Positions 11,301 through 23,216 of a stretch of DNA of 64,000 bases are shown here, in pieces (the first letter of the stretch is position 1; each line of letters opens with the position of its first letter). The translations under genes and the position numbers were made by a program. Source of the DNA: Glutinoglossum americanum (Eukaryota; Ascomycota; Geoglossomycetes; Geoglossales; Geoglossaceae); contig JAGHQL010000049.1 of assembly GCA_020080175.1 (NCBI GenBank), forward strand, positions 1-64,000, given 5' to 3'. The notes below the pieces were generated by a model. That model was not told the DNA's origin, did not search any database, and saw only the letters and a list, made by a program, of their open reading frames with translations.

Positions 11301-12926
11301 GGCTATCCCGTCAGGGGGATGGTAGGACCTTTGCGGCAGGTGTCCTGACGCTTTGACCGGTATGCCTCTCGAGTCACTTCACCCACTTCATTACATCATA
11401 CAGCACAACCACCATTTCATCCGCGTATCCCTAAGGGTGGTCCCCAGAACCATCGCCCGACATCCCTACCCCTAACGTCCGGGAGGGAACCCGAATCCGC
11501 ATTTGTGGGTAGCGATCTCTAGCGACAGCTTTGGCCGAAGACTTCTTAGACCATCCTATTGCTATATGTCTATTCTAACGCCTCTGAGTATTCACCCAAG
11601 ATCCTTCATCGATACATCAACTCACTGGACCGATCCAACCCAATACCGTGTCCTTGCCCTCTATCGCAGCGCATCTGAAGGAAATACGTTTCGGCTTGAT
11701 ACAGCGCGAGTCGGATACCACAGCTCATCATTTCGTTCTGTCAACGGCCGCTCCCGCTTCCCTTTGCTAAGCTTTATGCGAGCGCTGCGAGCAAACAGCG
11801 ATCATCTAACGAGTGTATAGGTATAGCATCATTAGGGTGGTTCCCTAGTGGCCCTTGTTAGATGGTCTGCCGCTCCCAAGGTCTTGGAGGCAGGTTATCT
11901 TAGCTCTCCGCTGGAGACGTGGCCCCGGTCACATAACTACTCCGGGGAACACTGAACAACCACTATCTATCTGACGGGTGTGCTAGCTGCTTAAGAGGGA
12001 TCCCCATAACCCACTTAACCAGCACTACTTCTTAGAACTGCCTTAACCCGCTTCTATTCACGTGCATCTTTACTACTTATCACGAGTCCCCCAAGCGCAG
12101 CAAACAAGCCACTCTCTTCTATGAATACACATAATGTTCCCTTATAAAAAAGAGGCGAACACCGACCAAAACTCGAACTCAGAACACGCTTGGGTGCCCT
12201 GTCCGTCCTTGAAATGCCTCACGATATCCTTTGGATAACGCTGATAGGAAATACTGGCTGCTGTTCCAGTGCAGCGGGTTCCACCCTCTGAATCTTCCAT
12301 AGAAGCGCAGGCAGGTATTTACTGCTAATACAGTTGTCTGCGCCGAACGGCAAAGGATACCATTCCTCTCTATCCTCCTACGTTTGTAAATATGCCCGTA
12401 GGCTAGCAGAGAATCCGCACCTCATCCGCGATGATGGCACCATATCATTAGCACACGGCATGGTGGTGGCTTGGGTAAATATACTTTTGATTATATTAAT
12501 ATTTATAATACCGGGTTTTCCTTATTTATAAGAGGGGGAAGGGATAATGATAATAGACCCCCAAATGGAGTAGATGAAACAAACGAGGGGCAGCCCTTTG
12601 CTCCCCATCACTTTGTTCTTATATGTATACATTAGAGGGGACCGTTTATACATGTTGTCGCCTCTAGCAGGAAATGAAATTGGATTAGTAAAGGGGTAGG
12701 GGAGGAATTAAAAAAAAAAAAAATACTACTCTCTGTCGTGAGAAACTTTTGGAAACTCTTTGGAGCCTGTGTTGTTCATGCCGTGACCATCCAAGCCGGA
12801 AAAGGATATCGAACTTTGGTGCGTAGAAAAGAAAGAGAGATATTGTTGGTATGTGAATACGATCCTGGTTTTACTGCTTCATATGGACGCCCGGCCTAGC
12901 CTCCTTCGACCCTAAAGTGTTCCGGA
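8312..12926. other. Gene-poor region
   Basis: No coding family was recognised on either strand over 4.6 kb. Open frames are short (mostly under 110 codons), shift frame often and lack the splice signals and conserved words that mark the real genes here. Base composition looks mixed, with an AT-rich patch near 12480-12540. The stretch may hold decayed mobile-element sequence, but I see no terminal repeats, reverse transcriptase or transposase motifs to support that. Confidence 0.5.
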
Positions 12927-14006
12927 TCAGTGATGGCGAGTATGAAAATATACAACTGTAGTCCAAGAAGCACAGCAATCAGAGTTCATCTCATGGTCGC
13001 ACCACGGGCAAGGGTACACCGACGATGCGGTTTCCGCAGCTGCTTTCTGCTTTCCATGTAGCGATAACGAAGGCCCTCCCGCTTCGTGCTGCCGGATCGC
13101 GCTACTATCATTTGTAGGGTCCGAGACCTTCCTCTGCGGCGAGGGCTTTGCGACGATCTTCTCGAAGATATCCGCAGGCAGGTCATGCCACCGCAAGCAG
13201 CCACAGCAGATGAAGAAACACTTCCCCAAGGGCCTACTCGGTTGTTTGGGAGGGACCTTGCCTGCCGCCCAGGTGCTGCGAGACCCTGCGGCGTTCGGGC
13301 GTGTGGATGAAGAGGGGTGATGAGGGGTATAGCGGTGGTTAGGAGGATGGGGTTCATGAGGGGCGCTAGGAGGAAGGGTCGGAGAGGTATCAGTGGAACT
13401 GTTGGGGCGGGTACTTGGAGGTGTTGGTTCGCCGATGCTGGTGGGAGAGATCTGTCGAAAGGGCTTTCGTTGTCCCGGTTCCAGCGAGGAGGCAGAAGAA
13501 TTCAGAGACACACCTTTTAAGGAAGGGTATTGCAGGGGGAATTCAATGGAAGTTTTCGAAGATGCGGTGCCCGTTTGTGGTTCTGTGGGTCGCTCTGATG
13601 AGATCGACGATCGGCCATCGGTGGCAATTGGTCCCCTACCTATACCCATCTTTGCCAGTGGCGGCATCTTGCTCAAACGCCTACTAGCCTTCGCGACTTT
13701 CTCTTCTCTCTCCTTCTCCTTCTTCAGCTTCTTCTCTAACTCTTTCCGCTCTTTCTCCACCCTCTTCTTTTCCTTCTTCTCGCTACCACCGCCGAAGTCA
13801 GACCAGCTAGGAGAAGTGCATATTTCGGGCTCTGTTGAAAATTCGTACTGCGGCCCATCGCCTTTCTTCCTCCTCGGGCTTGGGATCTGAATTGGGCTAA
13901 CCCTCGGTCTGGCGGCTATCTCAGTATTTGGTTGAAACTGCAGCGCATCGGGTCCCGTTTGCAATTTGAGAGTGGGTGCGCCTGTGCCTTCTGCTAGATT
14001 TGCCAT
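12927..14006 (-). CDS. Hypothetical protein, disordered with cysteine-rich C-terminus
   Basis: A single open frame encodes 359 aa. Residues 1-75 are low complexity, followed by a highly charged Lys/Glu coiled-coil-like stretch at about 75-110. Then comes a Ser/Pro/Thr-rich disordered segment to about residue 245. The C-terminal third has CFFICCGCLRWHDLPADIF, and later CPWCDHEMNSDCC, giving two clusters of closely spaced cysteines and histidines that look like metal ligands. I recall similar cysteine-rich tails in uncharacterised Pezizomycotina proteins but cannot name a function. The start is the first ATG of the frame, with no upstream in-frame exon evident. Low-complexity length makes this a real but functionally unknown gene. 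Confidence 0.75.
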   Translation of the reverse strand: MANLAEGTGAPTLKLQTGPDALQFQPNTEIAARPRVSPIQIPSPRRKKGDGPQYEFSTEPEICTSPSWSDFGGGSEKKEKKRVEKERKELEKKLKKEKEREEKVAKASRRLSKMPPLAKMGIGRGPIATDGRSSISSERPTEPQTGTASSKTSIEFPLQYPSLKGVSLNSSASSLEPGQRKPFRQISPTSIGEPTPPSTRPNSSTDTSPTLPPSAPHEPHPPNHRYTPHHPSSSTRPNAAGSRSTWAAGKVPPKQPSRPLGKCFFICCGCLRWHDLPADIFEKIVAKPSPQRKVSDPTNDSSAIRQHEAGGPSLSLHGKQKAAAETASSVYPCPWCDHEMNSDCCASWTTVVYFHTRHH

Positions 14007-16745
14007 TGATGGCGGAAGGGTAAGGGGTGGGAGAACATATGGGTGTGTTGACTGATGCCGCCATTCACGGAATTAGTCCTGACCGAACTGGAATGCTTCT
14101 ATATCGACGTGAGGGAAGGCAACGCAGCACTTACCGAGCTAGGCACTTCCGACCATCGCCGTATATTGTTGGTCCGAGATGGGCCTTTGGCTGACGCCAT
14201 TTCTGCGGATCAGAGAAATGTGGGTGCCAGGGTAGGCCAGATCGCTGGTGTAGATCTTGACTATTTAGAAGATACGTATCCGCATGCGTTTGCTACCAGC
14301 GAAATATCAAACAAAAGATGGATAGGGACAGATGGCAGTCGATATAGAGAGCGATTGTTAAGAAAATGCGTGTTATAGGATTAGAGAAGAATGTGTAGGA
14401 GCGAGCGTGGGGGAGGGTATAAGAAGGGTAGAAAACCAAGAGGTCACTTTTCGCAGCGTTCCGTGGAGATCCGACAAGGTACGTCAAATTCACCGCAATA
14501 ACGTTGATCGTCACCAGCAGTTATTTATGTGTATTGTTGAACGCCATGGTTGCCCCGGTCTGGCTGGAAAAGTGTGGGTACATCGGGTACATCGTATGCG
14601 CATACACCGCACAGTAACGCGTCGCATTACCTATTTCGAATCTCTGGTGCGACGGACGGCCCAGGTGCTCTCGAGGAGCTGCTCGAGCACCCGAATGCTT
14701 AGCTGCCAAGTCTAGGTGCCTATTTGTGCCCAAGTTGCTTGTGTCCTGTGCCACATTGGGTTCTCCGCAGGTATTTTGGACCCTGCGTTCTGCTTCTGCC
14801 CCTGACTAGCGGCGTATATCTCGCACAACGCACAGACAGGCGACATCCCTCTAGCAATCGTCAAACCCTAAGGCGTGAACAGCACTCATGCATACGCTGT
14901 GCTCTGGATTGGGGATCAGGGTCGGTCAGTCGGCTAAGGGTGCCCCATGTGGTGAGGAGGATTTCTTCCGAGAGGAGAACACGCCGCCATCGGCTCCTAC
15001 TTTAGACACAGATCTTGATCGGCAGGCCCAAGTCGGAGAAAAAAAGAATGTATGCAGTACGACATAATAGAGCACTGGGTAGGCCTGCATAGTACTAAAG
15101 CCATCTCCAGTCCATTGTTTTCGCTTCGGGTTTCCAAGTATGGCCGTGTGAGAGCCAACCGCCGGCAACTCAACCTCCCCATTCTTTGACCCTCGGCAGC
15201 GCGGCAGCACTGTCCTGTCTTGGTAAGTCGCACAGCCCCTTTGCCCACTCTACAGCAGTACAATTGGATAGCATCATGGGAATATATACTAGCAACACGC
15301 ACCTGAAATTACTGCCGTTGCTTCTGGAGATGACAACCAACATGCCGGGTAGTAGAGATGCACAACATCGTGCCTTGCAGGACGCACGTGTCGATTTCGG
15401 GCTGATCTTGGCACAGTGACAAGCTTTTTGAAGTCGGCCATTGTGTAGAAGACATCCCACGAAATTCACTGAGCAACGGCAATTCGTTATCCTCTATCTA
15501 TCTACTCTGGAGGCTCCAAAATCTTGGCCGGTTCAATAGAGTTGGTGAGACTCACTTTCCAGTTCCCACTCGTTAGGTTTGGTGCTGCACTATTCCCTGG
15601 CCACAGGCTAAGAATCCGTAGGCACAGCCTAGATGAGCATAGTGGTCCCGAATTCGCGAGAGCAATCCGTGGCTTGGAGATACATGTATATTAATCGCGT
15701 GGCTCGAACACCTCTTTGCATTCTCCAGCAGTCTTCTCAGAAGTGCCGGCAGTGATCACAAACCATCTTTGCCGGACTTGTTGACACGACCTAATAACCT
15801 AATGACTACTCTAAATGCCGAACGATAGCTAGGAAAAGTTTATATATAATACATGCACTTGCATGTACATGCCTTGAAAATTCCCCCATCCTAATCCAGC
15901 TGTTGTTCTTCGATGACATACATGTGCAGGTGACAGCGGTTATAGGTGGTGATCCTGCACGACATATTAATCCTGAATTCCCCGCACGCCCGACCCTTAT
16001 ACACTCGAAAGTGTCTAAGTTCCATCATCAAATCCTGCTAAGTTTGTCCACCGCTCAATGGTCGCACGCTCAGACCATCCGGATATCCTTGTGTAGATTC
16101 ACACAAAAATACCTAGACAGCCAAAGACAAATCGATAAAAATGTCAGGATTAGGCTACAGATACAGCAAAAATATAACTATAGACTCACTTTAAAATAAG
16201 CACATAAAATGTACTACTTAGTACGCAGTGGACCGCACTCAGTAAGCCTGCTTGTCGAGTGTTGGGTTAAGAGGTCTGTGGCGGGCTATGGTAAAGGCGA
16301 GAAATCCTCTCTTAATTATTCTTAAATTCAGGGAGTTTTATACCTAACTGACGTTTAACTGCTGGCACAGTGGAGTACCGCAATTTCTGGAAAAAAAATA
16401 TCCCTTCTATCCTCATTAAATCCGAGTGGTTGATGCAAAAGGCCACAGATACCGTACTGGGCCTATAAGGTTGATTTTGAATTTCCGATCACCTTTATTC
16501 GATTCGCCATGCAAAAACCCAGCGGCTGCCAAGGCGCTCCCTTTCTTCGATGAGGCTGAAATCCCAAAACGAGCCTAGCGTCGCCCAGCCAAAATTCAGA
16601 GCCCGACTCAAAATCGTGTCCTCAACTCAACTCCCTGCCACATCTATTCGAACCCCAAAAAAAACCACCTAACGCTAGTAACCCACCAATTCTAGTCACT
16701 CCTTCTCGCACTGCATCTTACTGAAAAGAGCAAACCCTACTCATA
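14007..16745. other. Gene-poor region upstream of Sec61 beta
   Basis: No gene could be supported. Open frames are all under about 110 codons and overlap on opposite strands without family words. The last few hundred bases, with short pyrimidine-rich patches, should contain the promoter and 5' leader of the Sec61 beta gene. Confidence 0.5.
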
Positions 16746-17482
16746 ATGGTGAGTCACGTCGAAATTCTGCCCGACATTCGTCGCAACCAGCCTCCCTCAT
16801 TACCATCACCCTCTCCCCCTTCAGCTCCTTCTGGCGGCAGCAGCAAGGACTCTATGACTCACAGTACAAGAGTTAACACTGCGAACACTAGTCATCACCT
16901 AGACCTGCATCCCCCGTCACCCCCGCCTCCGGCGCTGTCACGACGGGCAGCAATGCGCGCCCGTCGTCCCCCACGCCTCCAGGGGGTCCTAAGTCGGCGA
17001 TAAGACGGAAGGCGGCTGCGGATCGGGCAGATAAGGTGGCGAATGCGAGGCCGAGTAGCACGAGAGCTGCGGGGGCCGGAGGGAGCAGTAGTACGATGTT
17101 GAGTATGTTGTCCTCGAGGATACCATGGGTGTTTGGTTTTCTTTCTAGTTTTAGGCGGATCGGGTTGGGAGTGCTTGTGTGTGGTGATGTCTAAGCGGTG
17201 ACGTTTTTTGCTAATAGGCGGCCTGTGAAATTTGATAGGGCTCTATACGGATGAATCACCAGGGTTAAAGATCGATCCTGTGGTCGTGCTAGTGCTAAGC
17301 CTGGGGTTTATATTCAGTGTTGTTGCTCTGCATAGTGAGTCTCGCCTCTCCACCTCCTTTCTCGCAGCTGCCTTCCCTACATGGTCTACAAAGGGTCAGA
17401 TTGGCTGGTAGTTTTGGTATGATCCTGACCGTTCGTTTTCCTAGTCATCGCCAAGATCACTCGGAAGTTCGCAAGTCCGTAA
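16746..17482 (+). CDS. SBH1: Protein translocon Sec61 beta subunit (Sbh1-type)
   Basis: Four exons are read: 16746-16748 (the ATG alone), 16892-17102, 17240-17334 preceded by one base at 17239, and 17445-17482. The total is 348 nt, 115 aa. The protein begins MSSPRPASPVTPASG, then has the conserved PTPPGGPKSAIRRKAAADRA, LYTDESPGLKIDP, and one C-terminal membrane span (VVVLVLSLGFIFSVVALHII), ending in AKITRKFASP. This is the tail-anchored beta subunit of the heterotrimeric ER channel, which helps couple ribosomes and the Sec machinery to the pore. The usual length is about 80-120 residues. The first intron follows directly after the start codon in phase 0. It is convergent with the Sds22 gene. 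S. cerevisiae has two paralogues (SBH1, SBH2), so the symbol is by family. Confidence 0.93.
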
Positions 17483-18074
17483 ATCCGTTTGGAGTCGGCG
17501 TGATTAGGTGGGAGGCTGTGCTGCTGAGTGGTGGTGCCGTTTTGAGGTTTTGACGGGGAACCAACCTGTTATTATGCTCCCTGGGAGAAACAGAAAGGAG
17601 AGAGTACCGAGGTTGGATCCGGGTGATCAATGTTGCGAAATAAAAATACCTAGCTCCTTAAATTTATATCGTCATATCTCCTTTTGGTTTTGCGTTTGTG
17701 GACCGGTCCGTGTCAATTCACGAGTGAGAGGAAGGGAGGGACAATGTAGCATATTAATTGGGCTCTTCTCAGGCCGAAGCACCCCAGATGTTGGTGAAAC
17801 CTCACGCGCGTGCACCATGGTATCATGTGGTGATCGGTGCTCTATAATCACGGGGGGCGACCCGAGCCTTTAAGCTATCTACACTTGAGATAAAGCCCAG
17901 GGAGAACCGCTTTTGAAAAATCGTAGAGTGTCGACTACTAACATATACGAGACCTGGAACGCCAAAGAACAAGAAACCTAGGGTCGGCGTGTGGCCTAAC
18001 CTAAAGCATTAGACCGTTGAAACAGGATCTTTGCCCCTATGCTAACCCCCCCTCGCTCCAATAGACAAGGCATG
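17483..18074. other. Convergent intergenic region
   Basis: This lies between the 3' ends of the Sec61 beta and Sds22 genes. It should hold both 3' untranslated regions. No further gene was seen. Confidence 0.6.
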
Positions 18075-19701
18075 CTACGAAACCTTCACGAATGCTGTTT
18101 TGCACGAAAAATTAGACGCCAACTCCCAAGGGCAAGGGAGAAGACGAGGCAAAGTAACTCACTAGCGTCGATCTGCATGACTTGCGGAAGGGCCAGCCGC
18201 AGTTTATTCCGGTACGTAACCATGTTGGATAACTGCATAGGGTTGCCCTCGAAGTACACGGTATTTAAGTTTTCCTTGTCCTTCAGCTCTCGTTCTACCT
18301 CCTCGAAGCTAGAGAGCTTGTTGTTGGACGCCCAGAGCTCTTCCAGGCTCTTGAGGTGGGCGATGTTGACTAGGTTCGAAATCTGGTTATTAGAAATGTC
18401 GAGGACGTGGAGGTTCGTCTATGTTTTCGGGATAGGTTAGTATGGGGAGGAGAGAGGATTGTGGGGTGGACAAGACGTACGTTGTGGTCTAATCCAGAGA
18501 TTTCGGTAATTGCATTGTGAGAGACATAAACTTCCTGAAGGTTAGAGAGGGAGTCGAGGCCTTCGAGTCTGGTAAGACGGTTGGATTGAATGGATAGAAT
18601 CTTCAAGTTTTGGAGATGGGAGATATTCTTTGAGGAATATTAGTTATGCCCTCACGTCTCTATCACTATTGCTGCTGGCATTCCAGAATGAGAGCAACAT
18701 ACCTTAAGCTCTGTGATTTTATTCTTCCCGAGCCACAGTTCTTCCAAAGACGTCAAAGTATCCAGGTTCTCGATTTCCTTCGCCACCAGACAAAGAGTTA
18801 ACCCATCAGCCTATTTCACGCAAAATGCCAGCACGATAAAGAGAGGTAGAGCTCTACCCGTAATCTATTCGCTGCTAGCTCTAGATTTCTAAGATTGACT
18901 AGGCCACCCAAGTTCTCAATCCTAGCAATCTTATTCTGCACAAAATAGATATTCAGAAGTTCCGTTAGGTGATTAACTCGCTTGATGTGCTTGATCTTAT
19001 TGAATGAGAGGTCTAGGCTTGTGAGCTTCGTGAGCTCTTCGAGGCCTTTGATGTGTGAGATTAGGTTGTCGTAGAGGTCAAGATCTTCGAGAGTTGGGGC
19101 AAGGGAGGAGAGGCCGGTGGGATCTTCAATACTATTTTGACGGAGACAAAGCCTCTGTTGGTTCGGTGGTTTTAACCGGTGTGCATTAGATCTGTAGGAG
19201 ATTCTTACTAAGACATACTTGAACTTTCGTAAACCTCTCTAGACGTAGTGCAGGTATAGATGCGATACGGCAATGGACCAAGTCGATCTCCTACATGCCC
19301 GTAGGTACATCGTCAGTCAATTCCTGTCGGGCTAGAATGGCCATTGGGGAAATTCCACCTCTGTGTCTAAGGGATAATCGTCCAGCAGATCTGTTGACCT
19401 CCGGTAGAGTCAGATATATAGTCAACAGGGACAAAGATAGAGAATTGCCACAGAAACGCTTGCCTTCGTCTGCAGCAATCTGATCCACCTGGGGCGCATC
19501 GTCATCCGAGTGAGGGAGTTCTCCATCGCTGGCAACCTCTGGGAGAGTTGCTCTGGGATCGCCTGCGCGGAGTTTGCCGTCCCAACCCTTGCTATCTGTT
19601 GGGTGATGGCTCTCTCCAGCGGGTGGAGACGCATCTTCTGAGAATGTGGCATGGCCGTTTATCGCGGGGTTTGTTGGTGCTGCGGAAGCGTGTGAAGACA
19701 T
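18075..19701 (-). CDS. SDS22: Protein phosphatase 1 regulatory subunit Sds22
   Basis: Eight exons are read: 19701-19464, 19390-19359, 19290-19219, 19154-18858, 18777-18703, 18627-18481, 18418-18163 and 18094-18075, summing to 1137 nt (378 aa). After an acidic N-terminus the protein has EIDLVHCRIASIPALRLERF, then about eleven 22-residue leucine-rich repeats of the SDS22 type (for example LTSLDLSFNKIKHIKRVNHL and LKILSIQSNRLTRLEGLDSL), and the LRR cap with NTVYFEGNPMQLS, YRNKLRLALPQVMQIDATF, ending VKVS. Sds22 binds the PP1 catalytic subunit and is needed for mitotic exit and PP1 assembly. The length fits the family. Exon 2 is only 32 nt, and intron 1 is read as GC-AG (AAG|GCAAGC). All phases agree, so the model is strong. 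Confidence 0.95.
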
Positions 19702-21087
19702 TATTGTTATGAGTGCAACTGAATCTGTAAGTGAAAATATGGAAAATATATATCGCCAGCGTTGGTAATATGGAAACTATGCGATGAGCGCATGCTCTGT
19801 ACAGCAGGTTGCAAGTTGTTTTGCTTAATCGTCGGCAAGGCTTTCTGCCCGCCGCTCTGCCGGGTCGATATTAGATGGGGAAATTTATTCTTTCGCGTGA
19901 GCTGTATACGGGAATTACATTATGCTGAAAAGGAAGTCTTTACTCTAGATCCTCGTGATAGGAGACTAGTTGGGCGGAATATATTGGTGCGTGAGGATTT
20001 GCCATTCAGCCAATGTTGGCTACCTTTATTTTTATTTTTTATTTTTTAAATTTAGCTTTTTTCTTGTTGATAATAGCCGTTTTTATGGTCACTTCCCTTT
20101 GCTACATGACGGAGATGCAAGAAAACGTGGCTGTACGATCACCTTTTTGACACTACTGTACATAGAGACTACCAGGGCAGCGCGCCAGAGCCTCTAGATA
20201 TTAATTATTATGCGGCCCAGCCCGGGGTTATACATTGATTTTGGCCCATCTACCATGTCTCTGCTATTTACGTCCACATTATCTGTGAAAACACCAAGAG
20301 TTAGAGTACGTAGAATGTAAAACTCTTGCAACAGGCAGTGTTGAAGACGTAGATATGGCGAGGCCTTTGCTGAACGACTGCGACGAAGCCTCAACAATTG
20401 AAAGGGAGGAAAGATGCGACGACTGTAATGTCAATGAGGATTTCCAATGTTCCAACTTGTTCGACATGGGAAATGAGGCTGAGCGCTAGGAGAGACACGA
20501 GGATGAATGGAAGAGATAGACTACTCCCAATCTAGGTAAGCCTATTTCTCCTGTCCAGCCTCCAGTTTCTGCCCCCGATCGGCGAGCTGAACAGGGGGGG
20601 AGCCCAATAGCCCAGATATCCTGTGACACTAGGCTCCCCGTGCTCTGGCGTATTTCTTGTGGAGTCGGCCATGCAGGGTAGAACATAAAGAGAATAAATT
20701 TAACCTGTGTGGTAATGGAAAAGCCGCTATTGTGGACAGTCTTAAGGAAATGTTTAGACAAAAGAAATCTTCGCTCAGAAGCGCTAGGGGGGCTACAATA
20801 TGACTGAAAATGAATAGAGGTTATCAACAGTAATGCTAGTAGGAGAAGATGCACAGGATGCTCCTTTTGGTTACCAATTCTTCAAACTTCGGAAAGACTT
20901 TTCCCGACCCAATTGGTCTCCAGTGGCGAACAGCCATCGGATTGACCATTTTGAAAGCGGGTTCAAACCACCTACCCTCAAGAATCTGATTATATGAGCA
21001 ATGCATATCGAAATGAGAGTACAAAATACAATCTAGAACCGAATGGTAAATATAGTTGCTGCCCTGATACCGAGGGATAACGAATCG
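19702..21087. other. Intergenic region
   Basis: This lies between the start of Sds22 (19701) and the 3' end of the Psr1-like phosphatase. Open frames here are short and unrecognised. An AT-rich patch at about 20030-20060 lies upstream of Sds22. Confidence 0.55.
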
Positions 21088-23216
21088 CTACAATGCAACG
21101 TCTAATACCAAACTGACGTCTCTTACTTGAGGACCGGCCAGATCTTCAAGAACAGGAATCAAGTCGAGGAGCTCGTTGTCATGAGCGTCGGAGAACCAAC
21201 TACTGATCGGGACCGCATGCTGTGGGTGGAAGATGTATGAAGTGGGCGAATTATCGATGATTATAGTTTCACGTAAATCGCGACCAACCTGTGAGAGGTC
21301 CTGTGCGGAGTTAGATTAATTTCTATGTGGTTAAGCTAGGTATGTCGCTGACCTTGACGTAGTTCCCTTGGTGGTTATAGCAGCTTTCTCGGAAGAGCCG
21401 ATGGTGCACTACATGATGAATGTCTAGTTGGTCTAGAAGCGGGTCGCCATACTAGCAAGCCAGTTAGATCTTCGATCGGGGATAGCCAGGAATTTGCGAA
21501 CCTTAGACACAGATGCAGTAAAGACAACAACTTCATAGAGTTCGCCTACGCGTTTCATAAACTGGTCTACACCAGGCCGTTTGATGACATAAACGTTGTG
21601 ATATTGTCCTTCTATTTCAACGGGGATAGTGAAATCCGCTTGGTGCAATATCTAGCAAATGAATTTAGTCGTATTCGAGCGCAATTGTGGCAAATGGGCC
21701 ATACCTTGAAGCTACTGTGCACTAACGTTTCGTCTAGGTCGAGAACAAGACATTTCTTGCCTTTAAATAAAGGGTCGATGGGTGGAAGGAGATATTGATG
21801 CTTCTCAATCTCGGGTGGCGTAATGAGAGATCCATCTTGGGAAGGGGGAAGCTGCTGTGGCCTTGTATCCGAAGTAGATGGTCCAGATATAACCCCTTTT
21901 GATTCTTGATCCGTAGTAGGGGCCCTGTTGTCGATCGTTGGGGGAGGAGGCAGGCCAATTTTTGCGATTGCCGCCCCTGTTTTTGTGGACTCGCTCGGAT
22001 CCATAGACCCCGGAGCATCCACCATCTCAATATCGTCATTCGACTTAGATGGTGAGATATGGTGTTCGGACACATGTCCCGTTTCCTGCTGTGGAACGAT
22101 AGGAGTGGGTGCCTGAATGACCACTTTGACCTCCGCCCGTTGGGAGGGGCCCTGATTGTTCAAAGGATAATCGGAAACGGGTATCGCCGGTGATGGCTGG
22201 TCCTGCGGTCGATTATCACTGGAAGCAATAGCCTTTCCAGTAACCAGGGAGCCGTCAGGCTTGCCAGTTTTGAGATCCCCTGTCACCGATCCATCTTGAA
22301 CGACTCCCTGTAGTGGCTTATTTTCTATGCCAATTGCTGGTTTATCGGAATCACTGAAAGCCGCCTTTTCATCTAAATGATCTTTCGAATCAGCGGTACT
22401 AGGTTCTGGGCCGACGTCCCTTTTGTTCACGGGCGTTTTCTGCCTGTTCTTTATTGATCGAAACCTTGCTCTCTTTGGCGGCTCCAAGACATCCTCACCG
22501 TCCTTCGAGTTTGCATTCCCGGATACACTACAACAGTTCAGAAAGCCAAGGAATCGTGATACTCCTGCTTTGTTTTGCTTTGGCGGTTTTTCGGTTTCAA
22601 ATTGCCCATCTCCAGGCTGTTCCACTCCCCCCGAATCGGTGTGTTGTGCGTTTCCTGATCGCTGGCTGCTAGATACGCTTCCCTGACGCCGCTTTCCGGT
22701 TATGCTACTCTTTGAGCCCTTTCCAATGCTCTCAGCTGGATCACTAGCTGTGGCTCCCGTTAATTGTGTCGAAGTTGGAGAAGGCTGGTTGTGATGGGAC
22801 GATGAGCGCGATGGTACGTTGAGTAGAGATCGCTTTTTCTTCTTGCCTGGCACGTCAGAGAGGTCGTCTGCTTCCTCGGTTACTGGACTACCATCTGGGG
22901 TAGGCGTCGGCCGTCTTGCAGATGAGGTGCGCTCAGGAGGGGTCGGTGAACAGTAAGAGGAGTTGGTCGTGACAACGCCTTCGTCCGTCTGTGGTAGGGA
23001 ATGTTTTTCTGCATCTCATCAGCTTCCATAAGCCATACTCACTCACTAGTGGACAGGCAATATATTTCGGAGAGATGGAAACCAGAGGCAAACAAGGGAG
23101 CACCAACCATAATTATTCCCATTTTGAGGATGATCACTTGCGGCGAGCTTCTCCGATGTGGCCGAGCGCGACCGAGCAAGATCCTCCCCAGGAGGCTGAC
23201 CTTTCTCGTTGCTCAT
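21088..23216 (-). CDS. Psr1-type HAD phosphatase (CTD/NIF family)
   Basis: Coding exons read with confidence are 22988-21705, 21651-21502, 21451-21353 and 21300-21088 (all phase 0). An upstream ATG at 23216 opens a plausible N-terminus ([19 protein letters not shown]), but its donor was not resolved. A long Ser/Pro-rich disordered segment contains [12 protein letters not shown], whose paired cysteines could be palmitoylated as in yeast Psr1. The catalytic domain has [17 protein letters not shown] (DxDxT nucleophile and acid), [69 protein letters not shown] and a C-terminal [10 protein letters not shown]. Psr1/Psr2 are plasma-membrane phosphatases linked to salt and general stress response in yeast. 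The domain order excludes Nem1 (no membrane spans) and Fcp1 (no BRCT). Confidence 0.88.

Noticed and set aside
12120-12240. tRNA-like T-arm (minus strand, TTCGAGT loop) followed by a T run
   Set aside because: The T stem needs several wobble pairs, and no A box or matching acceptor stem could be found upstream.
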